Source of the DNA: Thiomargarita sp.
Lineage (GTDB): Bacteria > Pseudomonadota > Gammaproteobacteria > Beggiatoales > Beggiatoaceae
Direction: 5' to 3'
NCBI GenBank assembly: GCA_020718845.1
Contig: DYRG01000015.1
Span: 13,603 to 60,954, forward strand
DNA: 47,352 nucleotides
The position numbers and the translations under genes are program-made. Below the pieces are notes generated by a model that was not told the origin of the DNA, searched no databases, and saw only the letters and a list, made by a program, of their open reading frames with translations. Each line of letters opens with the position of its first letter. Positions within the stretch are counted from its first letter, which is position 1. Shown here piece after piece: positions 18,242 to 26,494 of this stretch.

Positions 18242-19447
18242 ATGAATAAAAACAAAATTATCATTTTAGGTGCATACGGAGAAAATGATGCGATTAATGA
18301 AATAATTAACGCATATTGTAATCTTCTTGAGACGAGAAAATTTGAAATTTTTTATTATAATTTATCCGATCAAAATTGGAACAAACAACAGTTGTTTGAA
18401 TTATTAAAATCACAAGAAGTCTTATTTGCTTTAACTTATTTAGGCTTTGGACAGGCACTTTCAGTTATAACAGAGGAAAATGGTCAATCAAAAAATATTT
18501 GGGAATTCTTTAATATCCCTTTGTTAAAATGGCAGGGTGATATTCCAGCACATTTTCCTGAAAGACATATTGCAATTCCTAAAAATGCAGTAAATCTTTA
18601 TCCTTCTGATGAGTTTTTTCAGTATTGGAAAAATTGGATTATTCCAGCAGATTATTCATTAGCTAGAGTCATTCAACCATATGCTTTTTATCCTATTCCT
18701 CTTTCATCGGTAAATAAAAAACAACGAATACAAGGAAAGCTGGTTTTTTTTAAAACAGGAGGAAACCCCAATGACAAATTTGAACAATGGAAACAAGGAT
18801 TTTCTCATACCATTTATAAATTGATAAGAAATATGTGTGAAAACATAACGCCAAAACTTTTAAATGATTCTAATCTTTTTATTGGAGATTTTGTTGCAAA
18901 TTTTTTAAAATCTCAAGGGATTTGCGAACGTATCCCTCAAAAATTATTTCATTATTTGGTTGGACAATTAGATGATTATTCAAGAAGAGTTAAATTTAAC
19001 TTAATTACAAATAGTTTGTTGGATTTTCCTGTTATTATTCAAGGACGAGGTTGGGATCACATCGATTTTTCAAACAAAAAAGCTATTTGTACATCTGCAA
19101 GAAATTATGATGATTCTACAGATATTTTCCTCAGTCAATTTGGAATAATAGATATGTCGCCAAACACAAATAGTTTGCCACATGTTCGAGTTTATAGGGC
19201 GGCAGGTAGTTATTCTCTTTGTATAACAAATAAGCAATCGTGGTTCACGAATAAATTTGCTGGATTTGAACGATTTACTTATGAATTTAATAAGGAATCA
19301 ATTCAAGAAACAGTAAATAATATTTTAAAAAATCCAGAAGAATCTCAAGACATGGCAATCGCATTTGGAGAGCATTTTAGAAGAGTGTGGACTGAAGAAA
19401 AAGCCGTTGATCAACTCATCGAAATCGCTGAATTAGCAAAGTTTTAA
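18242..19447 (+). CDS. probable glycosyltransferase (GT1/CgeB-like)
   Basis: A 401-aa cytoplasmic protein without membrane segments. The N-terminal half begins with a beta-strand and nucleotide-site-like turn (KIIILGAYGEN). The C-terminal half has the layout of GT-B enzymes of the CgeB/GT1 kind: DMSPNTNSLPHVRVYRAAGS near residues 314-333, then YSLCITNKQSWF and a C-terminal helix with EHFRRVWTEEKAVDQL. The GT-B assignment is moderate and the sugar is unknown. AGGA precedes the ATG. It sits among other surface-sugar-type genes (acyltransferase, methyltransferase, GT8). Confidence 0.55.
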   Translation: MNKNKIIILGAYGENDAINEIINAYCNLLETRKFEIFYYNLSDQNWNKQQLFELLKSQEVLFALTYLGFGQALSVITEENGQSKNIWEFFNIPLLKWQGDIPAHFPERHIAIPKNAVNLYPSDEFFQYWKNWIIPADYSLARVIQPYAFYPIPLSSVNKKQRIQGKLVFFKTGGNPNDKFEQWKQGFSHTIYKLIRNMCENITPKLLNDSNLFIGDFVANFLKSQGICERIPQKLFHYLVGQLDDYSRRVKFNLITNSLLDFPVIIQGRGWDHIDFSNKKAICTSARNYDDSTDIFLSQFGIIDMSPNTNSLPHVRVYRAAGSYSLCITNKQSWFTNKFAGFERFTYEFNKESIQETVNNILKNPEESQDMAIAFGEHFRRVWTEEKAVDQLIEIAELAKF

Positions 19448-19545
19448 TTAATGAACAGTTAAGCAACATAGAATAATAGATAATTTATGTAAATTTTGAT
19501 TATTCTAATTTAATTACATAAAAATTTAACATCTTTTTTTGATTA

Positions 19546-20091
19546 TTACTCCAAACTTTTAATTACTATTGCAGGATTACCACCTGCTATGCAATTGGCA
19601 GGTATATGTTTAGTAACTAAACTATTTGCTTGGATAACACTGTTATCTCCAATTTGCACCCCTTTAAGAATTGTAACCATAGAACCTATCCAAACGTTAT
19701 TACCTATTGTAATTGGAGACTTCTTTCCTTCCGACTTACGTCTTGTTGCGGGGCTTGTTTCATGAGCATCACAATCCATCATTGTTACCCTATCTCCAAT
19801 TAGACAATAAGAACCAATAGTAATTTGCTCAAAAGCTACAATAGATATATCATTACTGAAATGAGTGAACTCTCCAATAAATATTTTCGCTGTATTCGTT
19901 CTTGCTTGAATTAATTCATGGAAACCGTGAAAATGCGGAGCAAGGTGATAGCCAAACTTAGCCTCACTTCCAATAAACACTTCACCTTGCCCATTAAATA
20001 TAGTTTGTTGATAAAAATGGACATTACTACCAATTCGAACATTATTTGGAGTAGACGCAACAAAATTATTATATATACTTATATTATTCAT
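19546..20091 (-). CDS. hexapeptide-repeat (LbetaH) acyltransferase
   Basis: Left-handed beta-helix O- or N-acetyltransferase of the maa/wbbJ kind. Repeated [LIV]-G-x4 turns run through it (IGSNVHF, IGSEAKF, IGSYCLIGD, IGNNVWIGS, IGDNSVI) and it ends with the CIAGGNPAIVIKSL signature. The HE of DCDAHETSP contains the catalytic-type histidine. The open frame extends upstream to a TTG at 20151, but that codon lies beside a TATAAT. The ATG at 20091 has GGATAAA before it, so 181 aa is preferred. It is the only minus-strand gene between 15.9 and 24.7 kb and probably decorates a surface glycan. Confidence 0.85.
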   Translation of the reverse strand: MNNISIYNNFVASTPNNVRIGSNVHFYQQTIFNGQGEVFIGSEAKFGYHLAPHFHGFHELIQARTNTAKIFIGEFTHFSNDISIVAFEQITIGSYCLIGDRVTMMDCDAHETSPATRRKSEGKKSPITIGNNVWIGSMVTILKGVQIGDNSVIQANSLVTKHIPANCIAGGNPAIVIKSLE

Positions 20092-20142
20092 TCTTTTATC
20101 CAGAAAAATCTCAAAAAGATATTCAACCCTAACAAATACGTT

Positions 20143-20148
20143 ATTATA
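20143..20148 (-). promoter_or_regulatory. candidate -10 element of the acyltransferase gene
   Basis: Perfect TATAAT on the minus strand, about 50 bp upstream of the chosen ATG. A -35 is not clear. Confidence 0.35.
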
Positions 20149-20283
20149 CAACAGTTAAAATTCTTAACCATAGATATAGTGTAATTTCTCTAAAATGATG
20201 AATAGAAATATTTTTATTGCATTGATTTTAAATAAATTTTTATTCACACAAATCCACTCATCGCACTATAAAAGGGCTTAATT

Positions 20284-20853
20284 ATGAAATACGTCACAGA
20301 TCAAACAAATCCTCATTTAGGGGGAAATATTCATTATGGTGATCCGTCAACTTTCTGTCCTCAAGTATGGGACTATATAATTCAACGATTTGCAATTAAA
20401 TCAGTTTTAGATTTGGGTAGTGGAGAAGGATATAGCGCAGCCTATTTTCATAGTAAAGGATTAATTACTATTGCAACAGATGGTTTATTACAAAATTATC
20501 AAAATAGTGTGTATCCAACTGTTTTATTTGATTTAACAAAAGGCGCATTTGTATGTAATGTAGATTTGGTTCATTGCCAAGAAGTGGTTGAACATATTGA
20601 AGAAATATATATAGAAAATTTACTTTTATCTTTAACTTGTGGAAAAATTTTATTAATGACCCACGCTTTACCTGGACAAGGCGGATATCATCATGTGAAT
20701 GAACAACCATATGAATATTGGGCACAGAAATTGGCAGAAAAAGGTTTTGAACTTTTTGTCGAAGAAACAAATCATATAAGAAAAATTTCCAGTTTGGCAG
20801 GCTATCCATTTTTTGCAAGAAGTGGTTTGTTATTTGTAAAGAAAAGATTTTAA
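20284..20853 (+). CDS. class I SAM-dependent methyltransferase
   Basis: A 189-aa protein with the Rossmann methyltransferase fold. Motif I is VLDLGSGEGYSAAYF (residues 40-54). An acidic residue after strand 2 is in ATDG, and DLVHCQEVVEHIEE is the motif II/post-II region. FkbM- or UbiG-like small-molecule or sugar methylation is possible, but the substrate cannot be told. It follows an AAAGGG ribosome site and lies 12 bp before the VapB-like gene. Confidence 0.85.
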   Translation: MKYVTDQTNPHLGGNIHYGDPSTFCPQVWDYIIQRFAIKSVLDLGSGEGYSAAYFHSKGLITIATDGLLQNYQNSVYPTVLFDLTKGAFVCNVDLVHCQEVVEHIEEIYIENLLLSLTCGKILLMTHALPGQGGYHHVNEQPYEYWAQKLAEKGFELFVEETNHIRKISSLAGYPFFARSGLLFVKKRF

Positions 20854-20865
20854 ATAGGAGTAATA

Positions 20866-21090
20866 ATGATGCAAATGTTACTAGAAATACCTAATAATTT
20901 AGCGTATCAGATAAAGCAATTAGAAAATCCTGAACAATTTATTGTTCAAACTTTGTGTCGAGCATTGAACCTAACTTCTCAGCAAAGAGAATTAGACAGT
21001 TTAATTGGAACTTGGACGGAAAAAGATGCCCAAGATTTTTTTGAATATACTCAAGACTTTTCTAAAATTGATACTCATCTATGGGATTAA
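20866..21090 (+). CDS. VapB-type antitoxin (probable)
   Basis: A 74-aa acidic protein overlapping the PIN toxin gene by 10 bp. No DNA-binding fold is obvious in the N-terminal part. The C-terminal residues 45-74 (LIGTWTEKDAQDFFEYTQDFSKID) form the amphipathic, Trp/Phe-rich tail that commonly wraps VapC. The call rests mainly on its size, charge and position ahead of a PIN-domain gene. AGGAG lies just before the ATG. Confidence 0.7.
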   Translation: MMQMLLEIPNNLAYQIKQLENPEQFIVQTLCRALNLTSQQRELDSLIGTWTEKDAQDFFEYTQDFSKIDTHLWD

Positions 21091-21476
21091 ATATATTATT
21101 AGATACAAATGCTTATATAGCAATTAAAAAAGGAAATAGTTCTGCTATTTCTTTAATTTATCAAGCATATACTATAGCAGTCAATACTGTTGTTATGGCT
21201 GAGTTATTGGCAGGTTTCACATTAGGTAATAAAGAAAAGCAAAATATTGAAGAGTTTAATCAATTTTTAGAATTACCTCAATGCAAATTTCTTTCTATCA
21301 ATCAAGAAACAGCAAAATATTATGCGCAAATCTTTAAACAACTTAAGTTATCTGGAAATCCAATTCCAACTAACGATATTTGTATTGCTGCGTCTGCACT
21401 TCAACATGATTTAGCTTTATTCACTTATGATAAACATTTTAAAAATATACGAAACCTGAAACTTATGGAGTTTTAA
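21081..21476 (+). CDS. vapC: PIN-domain ribonuclease toxin, VapC family
   Basis: A 131-aa PIN-domain protein. All acidic metal ligands are present: D8 (LLDTNAYI), E41 (VVMAELLAGF), D99 (PTNDICIAA) and D117 (LFTYDKHF). Toxins of this family are Mg2+-dependent RNases, many cutting initiator tRNA or rRNA, held inactive by VapB. Its ATG lies within the end of the antitoxin gene, the usual coupled order. Confidence 0.92.
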   Translation: MGLNILLDTNAYIAIKKGNSSAISLIYQAYTIAVNTVVMAELLAGFTLGNKEKQNIEEFNQFLELPQCKFLSINQETAKYYAQIFKQLKLSGNPIPTNDICIAASALQHDLALFTYDKHFKNIRNLKLMEF

Positions 21477-21480
21477 AATA

Positions 21481-22491
21481 ATGAAAAAAGCAATTTATAC
21501 GATAATGTTGGGCGACAATCTTATGTTTCAATTTACTCGGCGAGCAATGCAAATATATGCAGAGAAAGTGGATGCGGATTTGATTGTGAGAACGTCAAGA
21601 TTAACGCCTATTTTAAAACATGAAAATAATTTGTCTATTGTTACCGCTTGTGTAGAAAAACTCTTTATTGAAGATTTATTACAAATTTATGATCGAGTTT
21701 TATATTTAGATGCGGATGTATTAATTACCCCTTTTGCACCCAATATCTTTGAAGTTTATCCTGATTTAAATACCGTTTATCTTTATAATGAAGGACAATA
21801 TATAGATCGTTCATCTTGTGTACATAATATTTATCAACTATTTGATTATAAACAAAAATGGACTAAACAAAACGAAAGATTTATTTATTATAATGCCGGT
21901 ATTATGTTGTGTTCAAAAAATGCTAATTTCTTTCAATACAAATCATTAGAAGAATTTGAATCAAGTTATCAAAAATTGCCTTTTCATGATCAAACTTATT
22001 TTAATTATTTAATTCAAAAAAGTGGGATTTCTCATCAATCAATTGATGTAAGGTTTAATCGTATGGATTCTTTAGGAAAACCACAAGAAAGACTACAAGC
22101 CTTTTTCATTCATTATGCAGGTTACGGTTATAGTGATCATCCACAAAATAAACATCAAACAGTTGCTCAAGATTTCCAACAATTATATGAGAATAAAACA
22201 CCAATTCAGCAAGCCTTTAATTTTGTTTTATCTCAGCAATCTATTTTACAAATGTTACAAAATAAACAAGTCGAAAATGCAATTCAATATTTGCAACAAC
22301 AAATCCAATTAACACCACAACAAGCTAATTTATATAATGATTTGGGAGTTGTATTAATGTTAAATCCTCAATACCATACGCAAGGATTACAATTATTTCA
22401 TCACGCACTCAAACTTGCTCCTCAAAATCTCGCATTTCAAACCAATCTAAAACTTGCTGAAACCATTACTTCTTTACAGAAAAAATTATGA
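21481..22491 (+). CDS. GT8-like glycosyltransferase fused to TPR repeats
   Basis: A 336-aa protein. Residues 1-225 form a GT-A fold of the GT8 kind, with the DxD motif in VLYLDADVLI (residues 74-83). YYNAGIMLCS is the conserved N-A-G loop and HYAGYGYSDHP is the late His motif. Residues 240-335 hold about two and a half TPR-like helix pairs (AIQYLQQQIQLTP; NDLGVVLML; HALKLAPQN). The end overlaps the VanZ-like gene by four bases. Probably transfers a hexose in surface polysaccharide or protein glycosylation; the TPR part may recruit a partner (inference). Confidence 0.8.
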   Translation: MKKAIYTIMLGDNLMFQFTRRAMQIYAEKVDADLIVRTSRLTPILKHENNLSIVTACVEKLFIEDLLQIYDRVLYLDADVLITPFAPNIFEVYPDLNTVYLYNEGQYIDRSSCVHNIYQLFDYKQKWTKQNERFIYYNAGIMLCSKNANFFQYKSLEEFESSYQKLPFHDQTYFNYLIQKSGISHQSIDVRFNRMDSLGKPQERLQAFFIHYAGYGYSDHPQNKHQTVAQDFQQLYENKTPIQQAFNFVLSQQSILQMLQNKQVENAIQYLQQQIQLTPQQANLYNDLGVVLMLNPQYHTQGLQLFHHALKLAPQNLAFQTNLKLAETITSLQKKL

Positions 22492-22880
22492 ACAAAATCC
22501 AATTACATTATTTAAAATTATGGAAAGGAGTTGGGTGTTTATTGGTAGGGATTGTTGTTATATTGTCGGTGATTTCTCCGTCTTCAAATGTAGAACTATT
22601 TAGAATTAATGATAAAATCGGGCATTTTTTGGCTTATGGAACGTTAATGGGATGGTTTGCACAATGGCATGATTCTAAACAATATAAATATTTAGCGACA
22701 ATCTTTATTGCGCAAGGAATTGGATTAGAAATTGTTCAAACTTTCTTACCCGAAAGAATAGGAAGTTTCTTAGATATTGCAGCAAATTCATTAGGTGTTT
22801 TAATTGCGTGGGGATTAGCAAATACTTTTTTAGGAAGAATTTTATTTCGTTTTGAAAATACTATTTTGAGGAAACCATAA
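22488..22880 (+). CDS. VanZ-like membrane protein
   Basis: A 130-aa inner-membrane protein with about four hydrophobic helices (residues ~13-30, 48-60, 68-82, 92-112). It contains the VanZ-family patterns DKIGHFLAYGTL and RIGSFLDIAANSLGV. Such proteins occur with polysaccharide genes, and VanZ itself modifies teicoplanin response; a precise role is unknown. Start overlaps the glycosyltransferase stop (ATGA) and its own stop overlaps the next ATG by one base (TAATG). Confidence 0.85.
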   Translation: MNKIQLHYLKLWKGVGCLLVGIVVILSVISPSSNVELFRINDKIGHFLAYGTLMGWFAQWHDSKQYKYLATIFIAQGIGLEIVQTFLPERIGSFLDIAANSLGVLIAWGLANTFLGRILFRFENTILRKP

Positions 22881-23791
22881 TGAAAGAACCAAAAGAAATC
22901 CAATTAATGCGATTTGATTGGGCAATGAAAACGGTATTAAGAAATAAAGCAAATTTTGATGTGTTAGAAGGTTTTTTAACGGCTTTATTGAGAGAAGATG
23001 TATTTGTTGAAGAAATCTTAGAAAGTGAATCTAATCAACAAGAAAAAGATAATAAATTTAATCGCGTAGATTTGTTGGTCAAAGATAAAATGGGACGACG
23101 TTTTATTATTGAAATCCAAAATCAACGTCAAGCTGATTTTTTAGAACGTTTATTATTTGGTACTTCTAAAGTCATTGTAGAAAATTTAGGTTTAGGTGAG
23201 AAATACTCAGACATTTTAAAAGTGGTTTCTGTGAGCATTTTATATTTTAATCTAGGGGTTGGTGAAGATTATGTTTATCATGGTAAAACTGAGTTTTTAG
23301 GTGTGCATAATCATCTTCCCCTAATTATTAAAAGAAAAGAAAAAGATATTTTAACGCAATCTATTGTTTTTAAAGATAAAAATATCTTTCCAGAATATTA
23401 TTTGATTAACGTTGAACGTTTTGAGGATTTGATTGAAGGTGCTTTAGATGAATGGATTTATTTTTTAAAACATAATGCAATAAAACCAGAGTTTCATGCA
23501 AAGAACATCGACAAAGCCCGTCAGAAACTCACTTTATTAAATATGACTGAGAAAGAACGCAAACGTTATGAGAAATATATCGATGCTATGTTAGTTGAAC
23601 GTGATGTTATGGAAACGGCTTTAAAAGAGGGTATTGCAAAGGGAAAAGCTGAAGGAATATCTGAAGGCATTGCAAAAGGTGAATTACAAAAAGCGTTAGA
23701 AATCGCCCAACGATTAAAACAACAAGGTTTAAGTATTGATTTGATTTCGGTAACAACGGGATTAAATTTTGAGCAAATAGAATCATTGTAA
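22880..23791 (+). CDS. Rpn-family recombination-promoting nuclease (PD-(D/E)XK)
   Basis: A 303-aa protein of the Rpn/YhgA-like transposase_31 group. The nuclease core has RVDLLVKDKMGRRFIIEIQNQ around residues 57-77, giving the D...ExQ catalytic set of the PD-(D/E)XK fold. The C-terminal third includes the GIAKGKAEGISEGIAKGE repeat-type helix typical of this family, then a short DNA-binding-like tail. Members promote RecA-independent recombination and often multiply in Beggiatoa- and cyanobacterium-like genomes. Coupled by one base to the VanZ-like gene. Confidence 0.88.
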   Translation: MKEPKEIQLMRFDWAMKTVLRNKANFDVLEGFLTALLREDVFVEEILESESNQQEKDNKFNRVDLLVKDKMGRRFIIEIQNQRQADFLERLLFGTSKVIVENLGLGEKYSDILKVVSVSILYFNLGVGEDYVYHGKTEFLGVHNHLPLIIKRKEKDILTQSIVFKDKNIFPEYYLINVERFEDLIEGALDEWIYFLKHNAIKPEFHAKNIDKARQKLTLLNMTEKERKRYEKYIDAMLVERDVMETALKEGIAKGKAEGISEGIAKGELQKALEIAQRLKQQGLSIDLISVTTGLNFEQIESL

Positions 23792-23815
23792 ATTATTTCA
23801 ATTTTAGAGAAGAAA

Positions 23816-24766
23816 ATGAAACAAACCACGATTCGCCATGATTGGCAATTAAATGAAGTTGTAGCTTTATTTGAAACCCCGCTTAACGATTTGATTTTTC
23901 AAGCACAAACGTTACATCGTCAGCATTTCAATCCACAAGAAGTTCAATTAAGCACGCTTTTAAATATTAAAACGGGTAAATGCCCTGAAGATTGTGCGTA
24001 TTGCCCACAAAGTGCGCATTATGATACGGGTTTGGTGACGGAAAAACTTCTTCCAGTTCAAGAGGTTATTGAAGCTGCTCAACAAGCAAAACAACAAGGC
24101 GCAACGCGATTTTGCATGGGGGCGGCGTGGCGACAACCTAAAGATCGGGATTTTCCTCAATTATTAGAAATTATCAATGAAATCAAAGCGTTAGAAATGG
24201 AATGTTGCATGACATTAGGTATGTTATCAGAGCAACAAGCTATGCAGTTGAAATCCGCTGGATTGGATTATTACAACCATAATTTAGATACCTCTGAACG
24301 TTTCTATACTCAAATCATTTCTACCCGAGATTATCAAGAACGATTAACGACTTTAGAAAACGTTAGAAAAGCAAGTTTGAAAGTGTGTTGCGGGGGAATT
24401 ATTGGCATGGGAGAAACCATCGAAGATCGAGCAAGTTTATTAGTAACATTAGCCAATTTACCTCAACATCCAGACTCAGTTCCTATCAATCAATTGATTA
24501 AAATTGCAGGCACGCCATTAGAGAATGTAGAAACCCTTGATTCATTTGAGATTGTTAAAGCAATTGCAATCGCTAGAATTATGATGCCAGCTTCGAGAGT
24601 TCGTTTGTCGGCAGGGCGTGTAGAAATGAATGATGAATTACAGGCTTTGTGTTTTCTGGCGGGAGCAAATTCAATCTTTTATGGAGAGAAACTTCTCACC
24701 GCTGAAAACACCGATACCAATCACGATCAAAATCTCTTAAAACGCTTGGGTTTGAAACCTTGTTAG
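23816..24766 (+). CDS. bioB: biotin synthase
   Basis: Radical-SAM enzyme that inserts sulfur into dethiobiotin. It has 316 aa. The SAM cluster cysteines are C56, C60 and C63 (CPEDCAYC). The [2Fe-2S] ligands C100, C131, C191 and R263 fall at a constant +3 offset from the E. coli positions, so every ligand is present. It starts 24 bp after the nuclease gene and is not in a bio operon. It converges on the Cas6-like gene with a single base between the two stop codons. Confidence 0.97.
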   Translation: MKQTTIRHDWQLNEVVALFETPLNDLIFQAQTLHRQHFNPQEVQLSTLLNIKTGKCPEDCAYCPQSAHYDTGLVTEKLLPVQEVIEAAQQAKQQGATRFCMGAAWRQPKDRDFPQLLEIINEIKALEMECCMTLGMLSEQQAMQLKSAGLDYYNHNLDTSERFYTQIISTRDYQERLTTLENVRKASLKVCCGGIIGMGETIEDRASLLVTLANLPQHPDSVPINQLIKIAGTPLENVETLDSFEIVKAIAIARIMMPASRVRLSAGRVEMNDELQALCFLAGANSIFYGEKLLTAENTDTNHDQNLLKRLGLKPC

Positions 24767-24767
24767 T

Positions 24768-25445
24768 TTAGTTTTTTTTATCCATTGTTTGCCCGACAGC
24801 TTTAATGTCTTTATGCGGAATAAAAATCCCAAAACCGATTTTTTTATTATTTCCCAACCCGTTGTTTTGTAACAATAAAGAATCTTCTGGAACTAAATTC
24901 GCTAACATTAAACTGCGGGTAAATAAAACTCCATTTGGGGTTTGAAATTCATGGGTTAAACCCGCCAACATTTTACGACATTGCACACCTAAGTTTTTCA
25001 ATTCTTGTGAGGCTGTTGTTATGAAATCTTCCTCACTTTGTTCTCGATCTGCTAATACATAACGGGCAAACAAAACAGATGATGGCAAAAGCGGTTTTAG
25101 GCGACTTTCTTTAACGATTATGCAATGTCCATTTATATCAAATTGTTGACCGCATAAGATTTGCGCTTTTGAAATATAATCAAAGGGCAATCTTAACATT
25201 AATCGGGTACGTTTCGACAAATACAAAATATCGTCAGGACGATGCCAACCATTTCCCGATTCTGCAACATGAATTAAATGTAATCCAGTATTTTCTAATT
25301 CATTAAACCAAGATAAGGTATTTGAAATCGCTTGTGACAATGCCCACGCATGATCCAAAGGTAAGGTTTTGCAATCCAATGAAAAAGATAAATCTACCAT
25401 TTGTCCCGCATTAGAAATAATTTGTTCTTCTTCCTCTTCCCACAT
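24768..25445 (-). CDS. Cas6/Cmx6-like protein (type I-MYXAN Cas6 family)
   Basis: A 225-aa protein (the frame extends to a TTG at 25460, but ATG 25445 has GAGGA 9 nt upstream). Features recalling Cas6/Cmx6: an early MVDLSFSLDCKTLPLDHAWAL (residues 16-36, with H32), a central FDINGHCIIVKESRLKPLLPS with LFARYV after it, and near the C terminus PEDSLLLQNNGLGNN then KKIGFGIFIP, which matches the glycine-rich loop of Cas6 endoribonucleases. Cas6 enzymes cut CRISPR repeat RNA. Here no array, cas gene or effector is visible, so it is an orphan. Last gene of a three-gene minus-strand operon, 11 nt after the TPR-like gene. The family call is from motif memory, not a search. Confidence 0.65.
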   Translation of the reverse strand: MWEEEEEQIISNAGQMVDLSFSLDCKTLPLDHAWALSQAISNTLSWFNELENTGLHLIHVAESGNGWHRPDDILYLSKRTRLMLRLPFDYISKAQILCGQQFDINGHCIIVKESRLKPLLPSSVLFARYVLADREQSEEDFITTASQELKNLGVQCRKMLAGLTHEFQTPNGVLFTRSLMLANLVPEDSLLLQNNGLGNNKKIGFGIFIPHKDIKAVGQTMDKKN

Positions 25446-25456
25446 AACAAAATTCC

Positions 25457-26131
25457 TCAAGGCAAACGTGCGCGTAATTCATCGCGGTCAAACCACCAAT
25501 TATTTTGAGAAACTACCTCTAAAATTTGCGCCAAACGAGGTAAGAATTTGCTTGGTTCATCTAATTCTAAACGTTGCACCCATTCTTGAAATGCGGTTTG
25601 ATTATCAATCTGGCTATGTCGCATAGCAACTCTCCCTAACAATTGATCCGCAAAGAAACTTAATGCTTGATGTTTTTCTTTAGAAGCGCGTAAGTCTATG
25701 ATATAACAAGTAGTTGCAGCCGCAACCGCTGCACCATCGGCATTGCTAGTTGTTTCATCAACCAAATGTTCTAGCAATACGGCGGTGATTTCTGGATCAA
25801 TAGGAAATGTAACCCCCAACCAAATACCATTTGCTAAAGCAATTAAAGCATTTTCCAAATGTGTATTGTAAAGAATATCACAGGCTTGTGCCGCGCCTTC
25901 CCAATCTTCAACTTTTAAAAATAACACAAAAGCACTTTCAGCATTTTCCCAAGCCGCTTCGGGGTGTTCAAGTTCTAATTCAGCGTGCCCCATTTCTAAG
26001 AGCAAATAAGCGCGTTCGACATTTAAATTTGGAGGTAAAGTTTGTAACCGTACGGTGAGCAATTCTAATCGACTTAACCAATCAATATTGCTCTGTGGTT
26101 CTTCACTGTTTTTGAAATCTTGAAAAGACAT
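25457..26131 (-). CDS. unknown helical (TPR-like) protein, partner of the Cas6-like gene
   Basis: A 224-aa acidic, Ala/Glu/Leu-rich protein with no signal peptide or membrane helix. Residues 38-85 look like two TPR-type helix pairs (AYLLLEMGHAELELEHPEAA; NAESAFVLFLKVEDWEGAA). Another helical part with Ala-rich stretch ADGAAVAAATTCYI follows, and the tail ends NNWWFDRDELRARLP. I recognise no family. A GGAG sits just before its ATG; it is 12 nt after the 58-aa gene and is followed after 11 nt by the Cas6-like gene, so all three are likely one transcript. Confidence 0.7.
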   Translation of the reverse strand: MSFQDFKNSEEPQSNIDWLSRLELLTVRLQTLPPNLNVERAYLLLEMGHAELELEHPEAAWENAESAFVLFLKVEDWEGAAQACDILYNTHLENALIALANGIWLGVTFPIDPEITAVLLEHLVDETTSNADGAAVAAATTCYIIDLRASKEKHQALSFFADQLLGRVAMRHSQIDNQTAFQEWVQRLELDEPSKFLPRLAQILEVVSQNNWWFDRDELRARLP

Positions 26132-26143
26132 TTTTTTCTCCGT

Positions 26144-26320
26144 TTAATAAAAGGTAGCTTCTAAACGATCTTCCCAATTATCGGGGGTATCTTTGAAAGG
26201 CGGTTTGACATCCATTCTAAAGAAACGTTCAGTTTTTTTGGCTTCCTTGAGAACTTTTAGCAATTCCTCAAAAGATTGTAATTCATGGTGTTTAATTAAT
26301 AACTCACTCAAATATAACAT
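26144..26320 (-). CDS. small protein (58 aa), first gene of the Cas6-like operon
   Basis: A 58-codon frame with GGAG 8 nt before its ATG, starting MLYLSELLIKHHELQS and ending DRLEATFY. The first 30 residues make a Leu/Glu/Lys amphipathic helix; the second half contains MDVKPPFKDTPDNWEDR, a compact, conserved-looking stretch. No family recognised. Its ribosome site, its 12-nt distance to the next gene and its shared direction support a real gene. Confidence 0.65.
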   Translation of the reverse strand: MLYLSELLIKHHELQSFEELLKVLKEAKKTERFFRMDVKPPFKDTPDNWEDRLEATFY

Positions 26321-26494
26321 TTTTTTCTCCAGATTCTTGGTATGATTGACTAAATAATATTATAATGCCAATTTTTCTAAAAAGAAGGGGGCATCCGAAA
26401 TTGCTACCCTAATTTTCAAATATAAGTCAAAAGATGTTGATTGAAATTAATAAAATAATATTTTATCTCATGGAGAATTAGCAAATAGAGAATT

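Noticed and set aside
20092-20151. TTG-started 20-residue extension of the acyltransferase
   Set aside because: The TTG overlaps a TATAAT promoter element and the ATG at 20091 has a better ribosome site.
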